From: Vicinamibacterales bacterium
Lineage (GTDB): Bacteria > Acidobacteriota > Vicinamibacteria > Vicinamibacterales > 2-12-FULL-66-21
Length of the DNA stretch: 43,792 nucleotides
Reading direction: 5' to 3'
Assembly (NCBI GenBank): GCA_035699745.1
Contig: DASSPH010000069.1
Coordinates: 296,549 to 340,340, forward strand
The notes under the pieces were generated by a model, which was not told the origin of the DNA, did not search any database, and saw only the letters and a program-made list of their open reading frames with translations. How positions within the stretch are numbered: the stretch's first letter is position 1; each line of letters begins with the position of its first letter. Made by a program: the position numbers and the translations under genes. This document shows positions 8,937-18,712 of the stretch, piece after piece.

Positions 8937-9191
8937 TCAGATCGTTCTGCGGCGGGCGACCAGCCGGTAGATCACCAGCAGCAGGATCGCGCCGGCGATC
9001 GACATCAGCCAGCCGGCTGACTCGTTCGGGCCGTAGAACCCCATCGCGCGGCCGATGAACCCGCCGAGCAGAGCGCCGGCGATGCCCAGCAGCATCGTCA
9101 CGATGAAGCCGCCGGGGTCGCGGCCCGGTGTCACGAGCTTCGCAATTATCCCCACGACCAACCCAAAGACTATCCAGGACAGAATGCCCAT
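8937..9191 (-). CDS. GlsB/YeaQ/YmgE family small membrane protein
   Basis: Integral membrane protein of 84 residues with three predicted helices (about 3-19, 30-50 and 58-77) and glycine-rich faces, e.g. LLGIAGALLGGFIGRAMGF. This pattern and the ending with a basic tail (VARRRTI) match the transglycosylase-associated/stress-response family PF04226 members of E. coli (YeaQ, YmgE). The biochemical role is not established. A strong Shine-Dalgarno (GGAGG) sits 7 bases before the ATG, suggesting high expression. It lies 69 bp downstream of ogt on the same strand, so it could be read from that operon or from its own promoter. Confidence 0.9.
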   Translation of the reverse strand: MGILSWIVFGLVVGIIAKLVTPGRDPGGFIVTMLLGIAGALLGGFIGRAMGFYGPNESAGWLMSIAGAILLLVIYRLVARRRTI

Positions 9192-9260
9192 CGGCTCGCC
9201 TCCTTACTCCTGACGCAGGAGAGCAAGCTACTCGCCAACGACGGCTCTGCCGTGGCGCGG

Positions 9261-9764
9261 TCAGAAGAGTTTCGGCCGGATGAGGCCCTCGTGCTGCAGC
9301 AGCCACTGCTTGCGCTCGAGACCGCCGCCGTAGCCGGTCAGGCTGCCGTCCGAACCGATGACCCGGTGACAGGGCACGATGACGGCAACGGGGTTCGCGC
9401 CATTGGCGGCGCCTACCGCGCGGACGGCGGTGACGCTGCCGATCCGCCGCGCCAGCTCCGCATAAGAGATGCTGGTGCCGGCCGGGATCCGCCGAAGCGC
9501 CTGCCAGACCTGCTTCTGGAAGGATGTCCCGTTCAGCTCGACGGGCACGCCGTCCAGCACGCCCAGGTCCCCCTCGAAATAGCGCCGCAGAACGGCCGCC
9601 GTGGAAAGCGGCTGCCGCGAACGGAGCTCGCCGGGATACCAGCGCTCGAACGTGCGGTCGATTTCGGGGCCGTCCGGCCCGAAGTGCAGGAGGCAGACGC
9701 GGCCGGCGCGCTCCGCGGCGGTCAGCGGGCCGATCGGGGAGTCCACGGTCTGAATCTGAATCAT
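9261..9764 (-). CDS. ogt: methylated-DNA--protein-cysteine S-methyltransferase
   Basis: Suicide DNA-repair protein that moves the alkyl group from O6-alkylguanine or O4-alkylthymine to its own cysteine. The 167-residue length and single-domain form (no Ada regulatory part) fit Ogt. The C-terminal domain has the helix-turn-helix F-Q-K-Q-V-W-Q-A-L-R-R-I-P-A-G (arginine finger region V-R-A-V-G-A-A-N) and the active-site motif PCHRV with C132, followed by GSDGSLTGYGGGL. ATG 9764 lies 10 bases after the pbpC stop on the same strand, so it is probably the third gene of the alpha-2-macroglobulin/pbpC unit. Confidence 0.96.
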   Translation of the reverse strand: MIQIQTVDSPIGPLTAAERAGRVCLLHFGPDGPEIDRTFERWYPGELRSRQPLSTAAVLRRYFEGDLGVLDGVPVELNGTSFQKQVWQALRRIPAGTSISYAELARRIGSVTAVRAVGAANGANPVAVIVPCHRVIGSDGSLTGYGGGLERKQWLLQHEGLIRPKLF

Positions 9765-9774
9765 GACGGGCGAT

Positions 9775-12177
9775 CTACTTCACGACGACGGAGGCGCGGG
9801 CACGCCTGCCGTCGGCGTCGCGGACCTCAATCTGATGCGTCCCCACGGCAAGCGGCCACGCGAGTGCCCGCTCCGACGAGGACGTTCCGATCATCGCACC
9901 ATCGACGAGCCACGTCACGGTCGTCGGCCGCTCGGTGGTGGCGCGCAGCGGGAGCGCCTGGAACTCCCGCCGCAGGGTCGGATCGATGCTGTAAATCGCT
10001 CCGGCGGGCGGATTGGCGATCTGCAGGGCCGCGATCCGTCTGGTGGCGGCGGCGGGAGCGTCGGTACCGCCGTCCACCCGGGCGCGGAACGCGCCGGATC
10101 CGTCCGCCGAGGCGCGCGGGGAGGCGGAGGCCCAGGCGCGGTACTCGGGCGGGTAGATGGTCAGAAGCTCGCCGTCGCTCGCGTGATGCCACGAGCACGG
10201 CACCGGGTCGGAGCCCTTGACGCTCCATTCGGCCGACCGGGACGGACACCAGGCATTCGCGCGCTGACCGGAAAGCATGCAGATGTTCGTCCGCTCGAGT
10301 CCCTGCGGCGCCGGAAGGATGGCGTGAGCCGTGGCCGACTCGCGCCCCTTCGCCGCCGCCAGCATGACCTGGTGAAAGATCGGCCCCGCTCCCGTGACGC
10401 CCGACGAATTGCGCAGCGGCGTCCGATCGAAGTTGCCGACCCACACGCCGATGGTGACGTCCCTGGTGTAGCCGATCGTCCAGTTGTCGTGATACGCCTG
10501 CGAGGTCCCCGTCTTCGCGGCGACGGCGAACGGAAAATCGAGGTCGCTTCCGCGCCCGAAGGCGTCCTCCCGCGCGCGCGGGTCGCTCAGGATATCGGTA
10601 ATCAGGAACGCCGTCTCGGGTGAGACGAGCGTCCGCTGATCTCCAGACTGACGGCCTGAGCTGCGTTCAGCCTCCGTCTCCCCGGTCCGCCGCGAGCCCT
10701 CCTCACGGAGAAACGCCGGCCGCGTCCATACGCCGCCGCGTGCAAACGAGGCGTAGGCGGCGACCAGCTCGTCCAGCCTCACCTCGGCGTTGCCCAGCGT
10801 CAACCCGAGACCGTAGTAACCCGGCGCGCGATCGAAGGTCGACAGTCCCGCCCGGGACAGGAATCGCAGCAGCGCGCTCACGCCCATCTCGGAGGCGAGC
10901 GCCACCGCGGGCACGTTCTGCGAGCCGGCCAGCGCCCGCCGCGCCAGCATCGGGCCGTGATAGCGGCCGTCGTAGTTCCGCGGGCTGTAGAGCACGCCCG
11001 GTTCCGCGGTGGCAAAGTGCGTCGCCAGATCCGGGAGCACGGACGCCGGTCCGTACCCGTGCTCGAACGCGAGCGCATACGTGAACGGCTTCAGCGCCGA
11101 CCCGGGTTGACGCGGCACCAGCGGACCGTTGATCGATCCACCACCTTCGACATCGCCATAATTGCCGGAGCCCTCCCACGCCAGCCACTCGCCGCTGGCG
11201 TTGTCGAGCACGATGACAGCAGCATTGGCAGCGCCGTGCGCCCGCAGCGCCGGCCGGGCCTGCTCGACGATGCGCTCGACCTCGCGCTGCAGATCGAGAT
11301 CCAGCGTGGTCTGGACGCGGGTCGCGGCCGGCCCGGCGGCGGATCGGACCATCTCCACGAAGTGCGGCGCGTTGAACGTGGCCTGCCGCGGCCGCAGCGC
11401 GATCCGTTCCTCGCGCGCTTCGATCAAACGTTCCGGGCTGAGCGTCCCGGCCGCCGCCATGCGGTGGAGCACGGTCTGCTGCCGCCGGCGCGCCGACGCG
11501 AAGTTCCGCCAGGGGTTGAATGCCGTCGGCCGCTGCGGCAGCGCCGCGAGGAACCCGGCTTGTGCCGGAGTCAGCATCGAGGCGTCGACGCCGAAGTAGA
11601 TCTGACTCGCCCGGCCCGCGCCGGCCGCCTGATTTCCATAGGACGCGAGGTTCAGGTAGAGGGCGAGGATTTCGCGCTTGGTGAGGCGATGCTCGAGCCG
11701 CAGCGCGATCACCAGCTCGCGCAGCTTGGCGCGAAGGCCGCGCGGACGCACCCCTTCGCGGCGCTGCAGCAGCAGCTTCGCCGCCTGCTGGGTGATCGTC
11801 GAGCCCCCCTCGACAACCTGCCGCTCGGCGAGGTTCTGCCGCAGCGCGCGCAGCATCGCCACCGGATCGACGCCGATATGCGAATAGAACCGGCGATCTT
11901 CGGCGGCGAGGGTCGCATCCACCAGCACCGCCGGCAGCGCGTCCGCCGAAAGCGGATCGACTCGCGACCCGGACGAGGTCAACGCCTCGTAAAGCACGCG
12001 GCCATGGCGGTCGACGACGACGGTCGATGGTGTGTCGACGCCGTCCAGCAGCCCGGCTGGCAGCGCCCCGCAACGCAGCCAGACACCCGTGCCGATCGCG
12101 GCCACGGTCGCGGCCGTCACCCACTTCGACCGGATTCGGCGCCGCAGGTACGTCAGCAGCCCGGTCACACGGATCAC
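9775..12177 (-). CDS. pbpC: penicillin-binding protein 1C (class A PBP)
   Basis: Bifunctional peptidoglycan synthase anchored in the inner membrane, 800 residues. A membrane helix spans about 20-37. The glycosyltransferase domain has the catalytic Glu in EDRRFYSHIGVDP (E93) and the GGSTITQQAAKLLL motif. The transpeptidase domain has S-x-x-K in PGSALKPF (S360, K363), SQN (419-421) and KTGTS (555-559), all intact. The last ~90 residues form the PBP1c-specific C-terminal beta domain (IANPPAGAIYSIDP). GTG 12177 is used because it overlaps the stop of the alpha-2-macroglobulin gene by 4 bases (GTGA), implying coupled translation. In E. coli pbpC also sits beside the alpha-2-macroglobulin gene yfhM, which is proposed to trap proteases that breach the envelope while PBP1c repairs the wall. 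Confidence 0.95.
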   Translation of the reverse strand: MIRVTGLLTYLRRRIRSKWVTAATVAAIGTGVWLRCGALPAGLLDGVDTPSTVVVDRHGRVLYEALTSSGSRVDPLSADALPAVLVDATLAAEDRRFYSHIGVDPVAMLRALRQNLAERQVVEGGSTITQQAAKLLLQRREGVRPRGLRAKLRELVIALRLEHRLTKREILALYLNLASYGNQAAGAGRASQIYFGVDASMLTPAQAGFLAALPQRPTAFNPWRNFASARRRQQTVLHRMAAAGTLSPERLIEAREERIALRPRQATFNAPHFVEMVRSAAGPAATRVQTTLDLDLQREVERIVEQARPALRAHGAANAAVIVLDNASGEWLAWEGSGNYGDVEGGGSINGPLVPRQPGSALKPFTYALAFEHGYGPASVLPDLATHFATAEPGVLYSPRNYDGRYHGPMLARRALAGSQNVPAVALASEMGVSALLRFLSRAGLSTFDRAPGYYGLGLTLGNAEVRLDELVAAYASFARGGVWTRPAFLREEGSRRTGETEAERSSGRQSGDQRTLVSPETAFLITDILSDPRAREDAFGRGSDLDFPFAVAAKTGTSQAYHDNWTIGYTRDVTIGVWVGNFDRTPLRNSSGVTGAGPIFHQVMLAAAKGRESATAHAILPAPQGLERTNICMLSGQRANAWCPSRSAEWSVKGSDPVPCSWHHASDGELLTIYPPEYRAWASASPRASADGSGAFRARVDGGTDAPAAATRRIAALQIANPPAGAIYSIDPTLRREFQALPLRATTERPTTVTWLVDGAMIGTSSSERALAWPLAVGTHQIEVRDADGRRARASVVVK

Positions 12178-15100
12178 TTCTTCACTTCGATCACCGTGGT
12201 CGCCGTGCGTCCGAACACCTCGGGCTCGTACATCTCCTCGGCGTGGCTCGGCGCGGTGCGGAACGTGCCGGCTGTCGTGGCGCGCGCGATGTAGCTGAAC
12301 ACGTGGCGCCCTTCGCTCAGCCGCGTGGCGAACAGCCGGACGCGATCGTCGAAGCGCTCGACGTGATCGAAGCCGCCGCGCTGCCACCAGGCGGTCCAGT
12401 CGCCGGGCTGCGCCGCCTCGTTCTGCGCCTGGGCGAGCGACTGCGCGGAGGTCGCGAACCAAGATTCGACCGGCTCGAATCCCGCGGGCAGCGGATCGGT
12501 GACCGCGACGAACCGGCGCTCCTTCGTCAGGTTGAGCGTCAGCGTGATGCGCACCAGGTCCCCCGCTTGGTAGGCGGTGGACGCCGGCCGCGTGCCCTTC
12601 TCGACGTAAGGTGCGTAGCTCCGTTCGATGCGGATGCCCTGATCCAGTCCCTGCTGGAACAGCCGGTCGACGGCGTAGCGGAGCCGCGCGGAGTAGAACA
12701 AGGTTCCCGTGCCGGTGCGCGTGAACGTCAGCGGCTGCTCGGCGCCCGCGGGTGCGCCGGCGAGCAGCCTGGCCATCGGTATCTCCGTCGCACGGGATTC
12801 GGCCGACCGTCCCTGGAACTGCGCCGTGGCCAGCGCAGCGGATCCGAGCCGCACGGCCGCAGTGAAGTCGGGCGCCGCCGCCTCGAAGCGGCGGTAGTAG
12901 GCGACGAGCGCCTCGAGCGCGATGGCGTTCTCCTGCGTGTTGCCCCAGCGCCCGTCCTTGCGCGCGCGCAGCAGCCAGTTCACCAGCCCCCGGTACGGCG
13001 CGTCCGGCACATCGGCCCCCACCAGCGAGCGCAGCGCGATCGCCGTCGAGCGCACGTTCGAGTTCCAGAACCAGAGCAGATATGGATCGTTCAGCTCCTC
13101 GACGTGTGCGGTGGCAGCCTCCGGCAGGATCGCGTTGCCGATGCGGCGCCGCAGATCCGCGGAGCGGAGGCCCGTCCCTTCGCCGGCCGCGACGAGCGCG
13201 TCGTTCAGGTAGGCGAGCGCGAACACCGGCATCCGCTCCCGGTAGCCGTAAAGGCGCGTGAGGTTGGCATCCTGGTTTCGGCCGCCTTCGACCAGCACCT
13301 TCACCGCGAACGTCTGCCACGCGGTGTAGGAGGGCCACCAGCTCTCGTTGACCGGCGGCTTCTGCGCCAGCTCTCCCTCGAGGTAGGCGTACGCCCGCTC
13401 GCGCACGCGCGCGTCCACGGTGTACTTGAGATCGCCGGCCACTTTGAACACGTGCAGCAGATACGCGGTGAGGTACGGCGACGTGCTCCAGCACGCGCCC
13501 GGCCAGTAGGCGAATCCGCCGTTGTCGCACTGGAACCGCTCCAGCTCGCGAAGCGCCGACTGCACGGTCGGCCGCAGCTGCGCGGCGTCGATGCCCGGCA
13601 GCTTGAACGCGCCGCCGAGATCCGCCGAGAGCAGCAGCGCGAGCGTCCGGGAGCCGCGCTGCTCGGCGCATCCATAGGGATACTCGACCAGGTAGCGCGC
13701 CCCTTCGCCGAGGCCGACGAGCGCGGTGGACGCGAGATCGATCTGCAGGCCGCCGAACGTCGGCACGATGCCGGCGGGAGGCCGCAGCACCTCGGACGCG
13801 GTCGGCGACGCCTCACCCGCTTCGCCGATGGCCGACACCGTTTCCGGCGAGACGAGGATCTCGACCGGGATCACGTCCTGAAACGCGTCGGTCTCGCCAT
13901 TCAGCCGGACGGTCATCCGCACGCGCGCGCGGCCGATGGCGCGGCCCGCCGCCTCGAAGCGCGCCTCGACCGAGCCTCCCGCCGGCACCTCGATGGTCTG
14001 CGGACCGGCGGCCGCGAACTGCAGCACCTGCGGATCGAGGCTCTCGACGGTGACCGTGGCCGGGCCGGCAGCCGTCAGCTGGCTCGTCACGACGGCGCCG
14101 AACGAGGCCTTGTCGCCGACCGCGAGGAATCGCGGAAAGGCGGCCTTCAACGTGACCGGCTTGTTGATGCGAATCTCGCTGTCGCCGAACCCGAAGCGCG
14201 AACCGCGGTCCCCCGCCACGGCCATGATGCGGTAGGTGGTGAGCGATTCCGGCAGCTTGACCTCCACGCTGGCGCGCCCGCTCGCATTCGTGGTGATCGA
14301 CCCGACCCAGAACGCGAGCACGCGGAAATCCTGGCGCGCATCGGCAGCGAGCGCGTCGCCGCCGCCACCCCCGTCCGTATCCCCTTTGGGCGTGATGACG
14401 CGGCGCGAAATGATCTTCTGGCGCCCGTCTTCGGTGAGCACCTGCAGGGCCTTGTGCACGTAGACCGACCCGAGCACGTCGGGCGTGCGATAGGCGGTCA
14501 GCGACAGAACGCCGTAGTCCACCGCCCAGAGCGTCACTTCGCTCGCCGTGCCGCGTCCGTCGCGATCCTTCACGTCGATGGTGACGGTCGCATTGTTCGC
14601 CGGGCGGAACTCGGTGCGGTTCGCCGCCACCGCGACGGTGAGCCGCTTGCTCGTGTCTTCGACCGCGAGCTGCACGTACCCCAGCTTGAATGCCGGCTTG
14701 CCCGGATCGGACGGATCGTCGATCTTCGCGTCCGACGCACGCTCCGCCTGCGTCGCCGCCGCGCCGCCGGCGGGGACGCTGCGGCCCTTCACGAGGAGGA
14801 CCGAGACATACACGTTCGGAATGTCCCCCTCTCCGATCGGCACGTCGATCGACTCCTGCGTCGACGTCAGGGTGAACTGCCGGTGCGAGCGCACCCCCTC
14901 GCGCTCGGTCGTCACCAGCGCGCTCGCCCGTTCCCACGGCGACTGGATCATGATCCGCGCGGTGTCTCCCGGCCTGTAGCGGCTGCGATCGGCGACGAGA
15001 TCGATGCGATTGTGATCGTAGCGCTGCCACGCCGTGTAGCCGCGGCCGAGCGAATAGAACGCCTCGCGCGTCACCGCGTGACGGCCGTCGGTGTCGCCGG

Positions 15101-18100
15101 CGCGCGCCTCGAGCACGAAGTAGCCGCCACCGGGAAGCTCGACGCGCAGCGGGACGGGGTCGGCCGCGGAGGTCATCGTCCACGAACCTGCGGGAAGCTC
15201 GACGCGCTGCGTCTCCCAGCCGTAGAAGCCGCTCCCTTCGGCGCGCCGCACGCTCTGCCACTGAATCTGCGTCAGCTTCACCGCGATCGGCACGCCCGCG
15301 ACGGGCTTGCCATCCAGCCCCACGGCAACGAGCTGGGTCTCGAGTCCGTTCCGCTGTTCGTTGAACAGCGGGATCTTGCGGATGCCGATGTACCACGGCG
15401 CCGGATGCACCACCAGGCTGGCGCGGTTGGCGATGTGCTGGCGCGAGACGTCTTCGACGTCTCCCTCGAGCGTGTAGCTGTATGGCACGCCAGCCTTGAG
15501 ATCGGTCTGCAGCGTCAGCGCGAGCTGCCCGTTGCCGGCGAGCGTCCCGGTGTCCGAGGCCGTCTCCGCACGGCCGCGCGGAATCTCCGAGGCGCTCCAC
15601 CCCACGAACGTCCACCGCTCGCTCGGAAACGCCTCCTCGATGGTCGACGGGGCCGAGAACACCGGCGCGCGCGTGAACCGCCACAGCGTGGGCCGGTTCA
15701 TCATCGGCGCGCCGAACAGGTACCGCGCGGCGACGACGGCGTTCAACGGATCGCCGGCGATGCGCGACTGGCCGGCGAGGGTGACGTCGACGCGGAAGTC
15801 GGGCCGGCGGTATGCGGCGACGAGGAAGCCGCCGGAGACCGTCTGCTTCCACTCCCGGTGATCGAACTCCCCTTCTTCGGACGGCGGCTGCGCCGGGTCC
15901 TTCTTGACGCGATCGCGATCGAGAATCGCCCGCACCGAGTAGCTGCCGAGCGACCCGTCCGCCGGCACCGTCATCGTCCATTCCGCCGTGCTCCAGCCGG
16001 TCAAAGGGACCGTCCGTTCGTCGATCACCTTGTCGCGCGCGTCGCGCACCGCGACGAACACGGCCGTGCCCTCGGGCAGCAGGCGGATGCCGCCCGGCGC
16101 GTTGCTCCGCAGGATGGCCTTGAAGTGCACCTCTTCGCCCGGCTTGTAGACGCCGCGATCGGTGAAGACGGTGCCGCGCAGGAGCGGGTCCGCTTCGTCC
16201 AGATCGAAGGGGGATCCGAACTCCCAGGGCAGGATCCCGTCGTGCCAGTCGCTCGCCGTGTAGGCGACGTCGCCATCCTTCTCCGCCGTCACCACGAAGG
16301 CGAGCTGCGACCAGTCGCGCGGGTTGCGCAGCCGCGTCTGCGGGGCGAGCGCCGTGCCGTCCGCCCCGGTGGTACCGGTCCACGCCACCTGTCCGCCGGT
16401 CGTCACGATCGACACCCGCGCGCCGGGCACCGGCGCCGCATCGTTCAGGCGCGTCACCCAGATCAAGGTGTTCTGCGGGCTGTCCTTGACGCTGATCCCC
16501 AGGTTGGTGACCTGCACCAGGCTGGCGCGCACCAGCGGCCGGTTGTCGCGGGTCCGCGCCGCGCGCGCGCGATCGATCGGTGTCCCTTCCTGGACGGCGG
16601 TCCACACCAGTCCGTGCCCCGACGGGCTCAACACGCGTGACAGGTCGAGGCCGTGTGATTGAATCCGGTCCGGGGTGACGGACAGCCGGCGCGGCGTGCC
16701 CGGCGCCGGCGGCGTGACGCGGAAGCTCGACGACTGGAGATCCATCAGCGTCGGCATCAGCTGCGATGGCTCGATTCGCGCCGCCCACTGCAGCACGTTC
16801 TGGAAGTTGCGGGCGTAGAACGGCAGCTGCGGGCCACCGCCGTGCTCCCAGACGCCGTGGCCGTCGCCGAAGCTGGTAAAGGCGCGCTGATGCCAGGTTT
16901 CGACCAGCCCCGCCCAGGTGTACCCGAGCGTTTGCCCGTCGCTCGATTTCAGGTCCGCCGGGAGGGTCAGCAGCAGCGTCGATGCCGGAGGCTGCGCCGG
17001 AAAGCCGGCGTCCTCCAGCGAAAGCTCGCTCGACTCGTCCAGCTCCCAGCTTTCCCGCTGCCGCGGCCTGGCCTTGGTGAGCGCGCGCTCGCGGCGCGGA
17101 TCCGTGACATCGGTGGCGCCGAGCGCCGCAGCGAACGCCGCCGCCTTCACCGGACCGCGGAACTCGACCGGGTTGGCGTTGTCCGGATCGCACGCGCTCT
17201 GGCAATAGACGCGGTAGACGAAGAACGCCGGTTCGACCTGGACGGTGTAGTTCTGCGGACGTCCGGACACCGCGAGCCCGGCGGCCGACGGCACCCGGCC
17301 GTCGACCTCGAGCCGGACCCAGCTCTCGGGCGGCACCTCCGCCGCGGCGCGCAGCACCACCATGTCGGCGGACGGCTTGAATCGCCGCTTGTCCCAGTCG
17401 GCCGCGATCTCGAGAGGGACGAGCGAGGTCGCGTTCGCCGCGTCGCGCGCACGCTGGACCTTCGCGGTGAACGCGTCCATCGCGCCGGGATCGATCGTGC
17501 GCAACCGCGTCTGCGCCGGCGCGGCGATGACCGGCGGCGTGAACAGATGGCTCTGGAACGACGCGCGCACGTGCGGCAGCACGTCCGCCGGCTTCACCGG
17601 CTGGTTGAAGCGCAGGACGAAGAGCGGGGCGGCGTCGTAGCGGCCGCCGGGACGGTACCACTCGGTGCGCAGCAGGCGCGCGGTCGGCGTCGTGAAGCTG
17701 AATCGGTACGGCGCCGCCAGCGTCCGTCCGCTCAAGGCCGCTGCCGTCGCCGCGATCGTCACGTCGTAGCGCGTGGCCAGCGGCAGCCGCCTGGCCGGCG
17801 TGAAGATCAGGACCGTCGCACCCGACCACCGGAACGTACCGGCAACCGCCGGGCTGATGCGGAAGAACGGCGGCCGCAGCGTCAGCGGCACCTGGCCGAG
17901 CGCCGCCATCGGCTCGGAGAAGACCACGCGGATCTCGCTGGCCTCTTCGATCGACGCCGCTTCGCCGGTCGGCCCGGCGCTCACGACCCGCAGCGGGGCG
18001 CGCGCCTGCGCCGCGGCGGACCACGGCAGCAGGACGACGAAAGACGGAAGAAGGAAGAAGAGGGAGAAGACGAAAGGCGCCAAACGCGTCGCGCGGATCA

Positions 18101-18101
18101 T
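12174..18101 (-). CDS. bacterial alpha-2-macroglobulin, thioester type
   Basis: Giant periplasmic protease trap of about 1975 residues, larger than E. coli YfhM (about 1650). A signal peptide covers residues 1 to about 34 (ATRLAPFVFSLFFLLPS, ending SAAAQA) without a lipobox cysteine, so it should be soluble rather than a lipoprotein. Macroglobulin and bait-region domains follow; RSRYRPGDTARIMIQSPW is the typical A2M_N_2 entry, and INKPVTLKAAFPRFLAVGD the A2M family domain. The thioester motif is YGCAEQ with C1478, followed by the alpha-helical thioester domain (about 1440-1750) and a C-terminal MG10-like domain. The intact CxEQ means it should couple covalently to attacking proteases. ATG 18101 precedes the signal peptide; a GTG 36 bases upstream is possible. 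Overlaps pbpC by 4 bases. Confidence 0.93.
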   Translation of the reverse strand: MIRATRLAPFVFSLFFLLPSFVVLLPWSAAAQARAPLRVVSAGPTGEAASIEEASEIRVVFSEPMAALGQVPLTLRPPFFRISPAVAGTFRWSGATVLIFTPARRLPLATRYDVTIAATAAALSGRTLAAPYRFSFTTPTARLLRTEWYRPGGRYDAAPLFVLRFNQPVKPADVLPHVRASFQSHLFTPPVIAAPAQTRLRTIDPGAMDAFTAKVQRARDAANATSLVPLEIAADWDKRRFKPSADMVVLRAAAEVPPESWVRLEVDGRVPSAAGLAVSGRPQNYTVQVEPAFFVYRVYCQSACDPDNANPVEFRGPVKAAAFAAALGATDVTDPRRERALTKARPRQRESWELDESSELSLEDAGFPAQPPASTLLLTLPADLKSSDGQTLGYTWAGLVETWHQRAFTSFGDGHGVWEHGGGPQLPFYARNFQNVLQWAARIEPSQLMPTLMDLQSSSFRVTPPAPGTPRRLSVTPDRIQSHGLDLSRVLSPSGHGLVWTAVQEGTPIDRARAARTRDNRPLVRASLVQVTNLGISVKDSPQNTLIWVTRLNDAAPVPGARVSIVTTGGQVAWTGTTGADGTALAPQTRLRNPRDWSQLAFVVTAEKDGDVAYTASDWHDGILPWEFGSPFDLDEADPLLRGTVFTDRGVYKPGEEVHFKAILRSNAPGGIRLLPEGTAVFVAVRDARDKVIDERTVPLTGWSTAEWTMTVPADGSLGSYSVRAILDRDRVKKDPAQPPSEEGEFDHREWKQTVSGGFLVAAYRRPDFRVDVTLAGQSRIAGDPLNAVVAARYLFGAPMMNRPTLWRFTRAPVFSAPSTIEEAFPSERWTFVGWSASEIPRGRAETASDTGTLAGNGQLALTLQTDLKAGVPYSYTLEGDVEDVSRQHIANRASLVVHPAPWYIGIRKIPLFNEQRNGLETQLVAVGLDGKPVAGVPIAVKLTQIQWQSVRRAEGSGFYGWETQRVELPAGSWTMTSAADPVPLRVELPGGGYFVLEARAGDTDGRHAVTREAFYSLGRGYTAWQRYDHNRIDLVADRSRYRPGDTARIMIQSPWERASALVTTEREGVRSHRQFTLTSTQESIDVPIGEGDIPNVYVSVLLVKGRSVPAGGAAATQAERASDAKIDDPSDPGKPAFKLGYVQLAVEDTSKRLTVAVAANRTEFRPANNATVTIDVKDRDGRGTASEVTLWAVDYGVLSLTAYRTPDVLGSVYVHKALQVLTEDGRQKIISRRVITPKGDTDGGGGGDALAADARQDFRVLAFWVGSITTNASGRASVEVKLPESLTTYRIMAVAGDRGSRFGFGDSEIRINKPVTLKAAFPRFLAVGDKASFGAVVTSQLTAAGPATVTVESLDPQVLQFAAAGPQTIEVPAGGSVEARFEAAGRAIGRARVRMTVRLNGETDAFQDVIPVEILVSPETVSAIGEAGEASPTASEVLRPPAGIVPTFGGLQIDLASTALVGLGEGARYLVEYPYGCAEQRGSRTLALLLSADLGGAFKLPGIDAAQLRPTVQSALRELERFQCDNGGFAYWPGACWSTSPYLTAYLLHVFKVAGDLKYTVDARVRERAYAYLEGELAQKPPVNESWWPSYTAWQTFAVKVLVEGGRNQDANLTRLYGYRERMPVFALAYLNDALVAAGEGTGLRSADLRRRIGNAILPEAATAHVEELNDPYLLWFWNSNVRSTAIALRSLVGADVPDAPYRGLVNWLLRARKDGRWGNTQENAIALEALVAYYRRFEAAAPDFTAAVRLGSAALATAQFQGRSAESRATEIPMARLLAGAPAGAEQPLTFTRTGTGTLFYSARLRYAVDRLFQQGLDQGIRIERSYAPYVEKGTRPASTAYQAGDLVRITLTLNLTKERRFVAVTDPLPAGFEPVESWFATSAQSLAQAQNEAAQPGDWTAWWQRGGFDHVERFDDRVRLFATRLSEGRHVFSYIARATTAGTFRTAPSHAEEMYEPEVFGRTATTVIEVKK

Positions 18102-18162
18102 AGGCGTGGTCCGGATGATACTCGCTACATATGACACCGCTGCCGGCCGGACGGCCGGTCGG

Positions 18163-18603
18163 TCAGCTCTGAGGATGGAAGATCGCGCGCAGGAGGCGCG
18201 GCACCAGCCGCATCCGCGGCACCGGCGGCGCCGCCGGGGGCTGCCGGTTGCCGCGCCGATCGACCCCGCCGGGGATCATCGCCTGCTCGTCCTGCAGCTC
18301 CGGGTCGTGGCCGATCAACCGGGCCTGCTCGCGGATCGTCGGCACCACGCGGCGGTCACCCACGGGAAACAGCCGGCAGAAATCGTCGACGACTTCGTTC
18401 GCGTCGAGCCCCACCGCCTTGGCGTAGTCGCGCACGAAGGCGCGCGCGAACACGCCCTTGGGCCAGCGCGAGAAGTCGTTCCGCTCGAACCCCTGCCAGA
18501 GTTCGATACTGACGTTGGTCAGGGCGGCGATGGTTTCGAGGGAGATGCCGCGCCGTTCGCGTTCCCGGCGCAGGCGAGGACCGAATGTATCCCGTTCGGA
18601 CAT
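18163..18603 (-). CDS. RodZ-like helix-turn-helix protein without membrane part
   Basis: Protein of 146 residues. Residues 1-85 are the HTH_25/RodZ-type domain: FGPRLRRERERRGISLETIA, then a second helix pair with WQGFERNDFSRWPKGVFARAF, the usual P-x-G-x-F-x-R-x-F signature and VRDYAKAVGLD. In RodZ this domain binds MreB and is followed by a membrane helix and periplasmic domain; here the protein ends after a proline-rich linker and a short basic amphipathic tail (MRLVPRLLRAIF), so no transmembrane segment is present. It may be a soluble regulator or a membrane-associated partner. ATG 18603 is chosen because the domain starts there. It lies 61 bp upstream of the alpha-2-macroglobulin gene on the same strand and may belong to the same unit. 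Confidence 0.85.
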   Translation of the reverse strand: MSERDTFGPRLRRERERRGISLETIAALTNVSIELWQGFERNDFSRWPKGVFARAFVRDYAKAVGLDANEVVDDFCRLFPVGDRRVVPTIREQARLIGHDPELQDEQAMIPGGVDRRGNRQPPAAPPVPRMRLVPRLLRAIFHPQS

Positions 18604-18712
18604 GGCGGCGGCTTGTGCATCGCAAAACCCGAGCCGCACACCGGTTCGCGTTTTCGCGCCAAACCCGCTCGATCGCGGGGCGCGCCCGAACGTTCCTGTA
18701 ATCGGCGTTACG

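Noticed and set aside
12178-13671. Extension of the pbpC frame upstream into the alpha-2-macroglobulin gene
   Set aside because: The extra ~500 residues are a shadow of the alpha-2-macroglobulin frame; the true start is the GTG overlapping its stop.
12027-16640. A plus-strand open frame of over 1500 codons opposite the alpha-2-macroglobulin and pbpC genes
   Set aside because: It is antisense to two well-supported genes, is extremely rich in Arg, and shows no domain; long open antisense frames are expected at this G+C.
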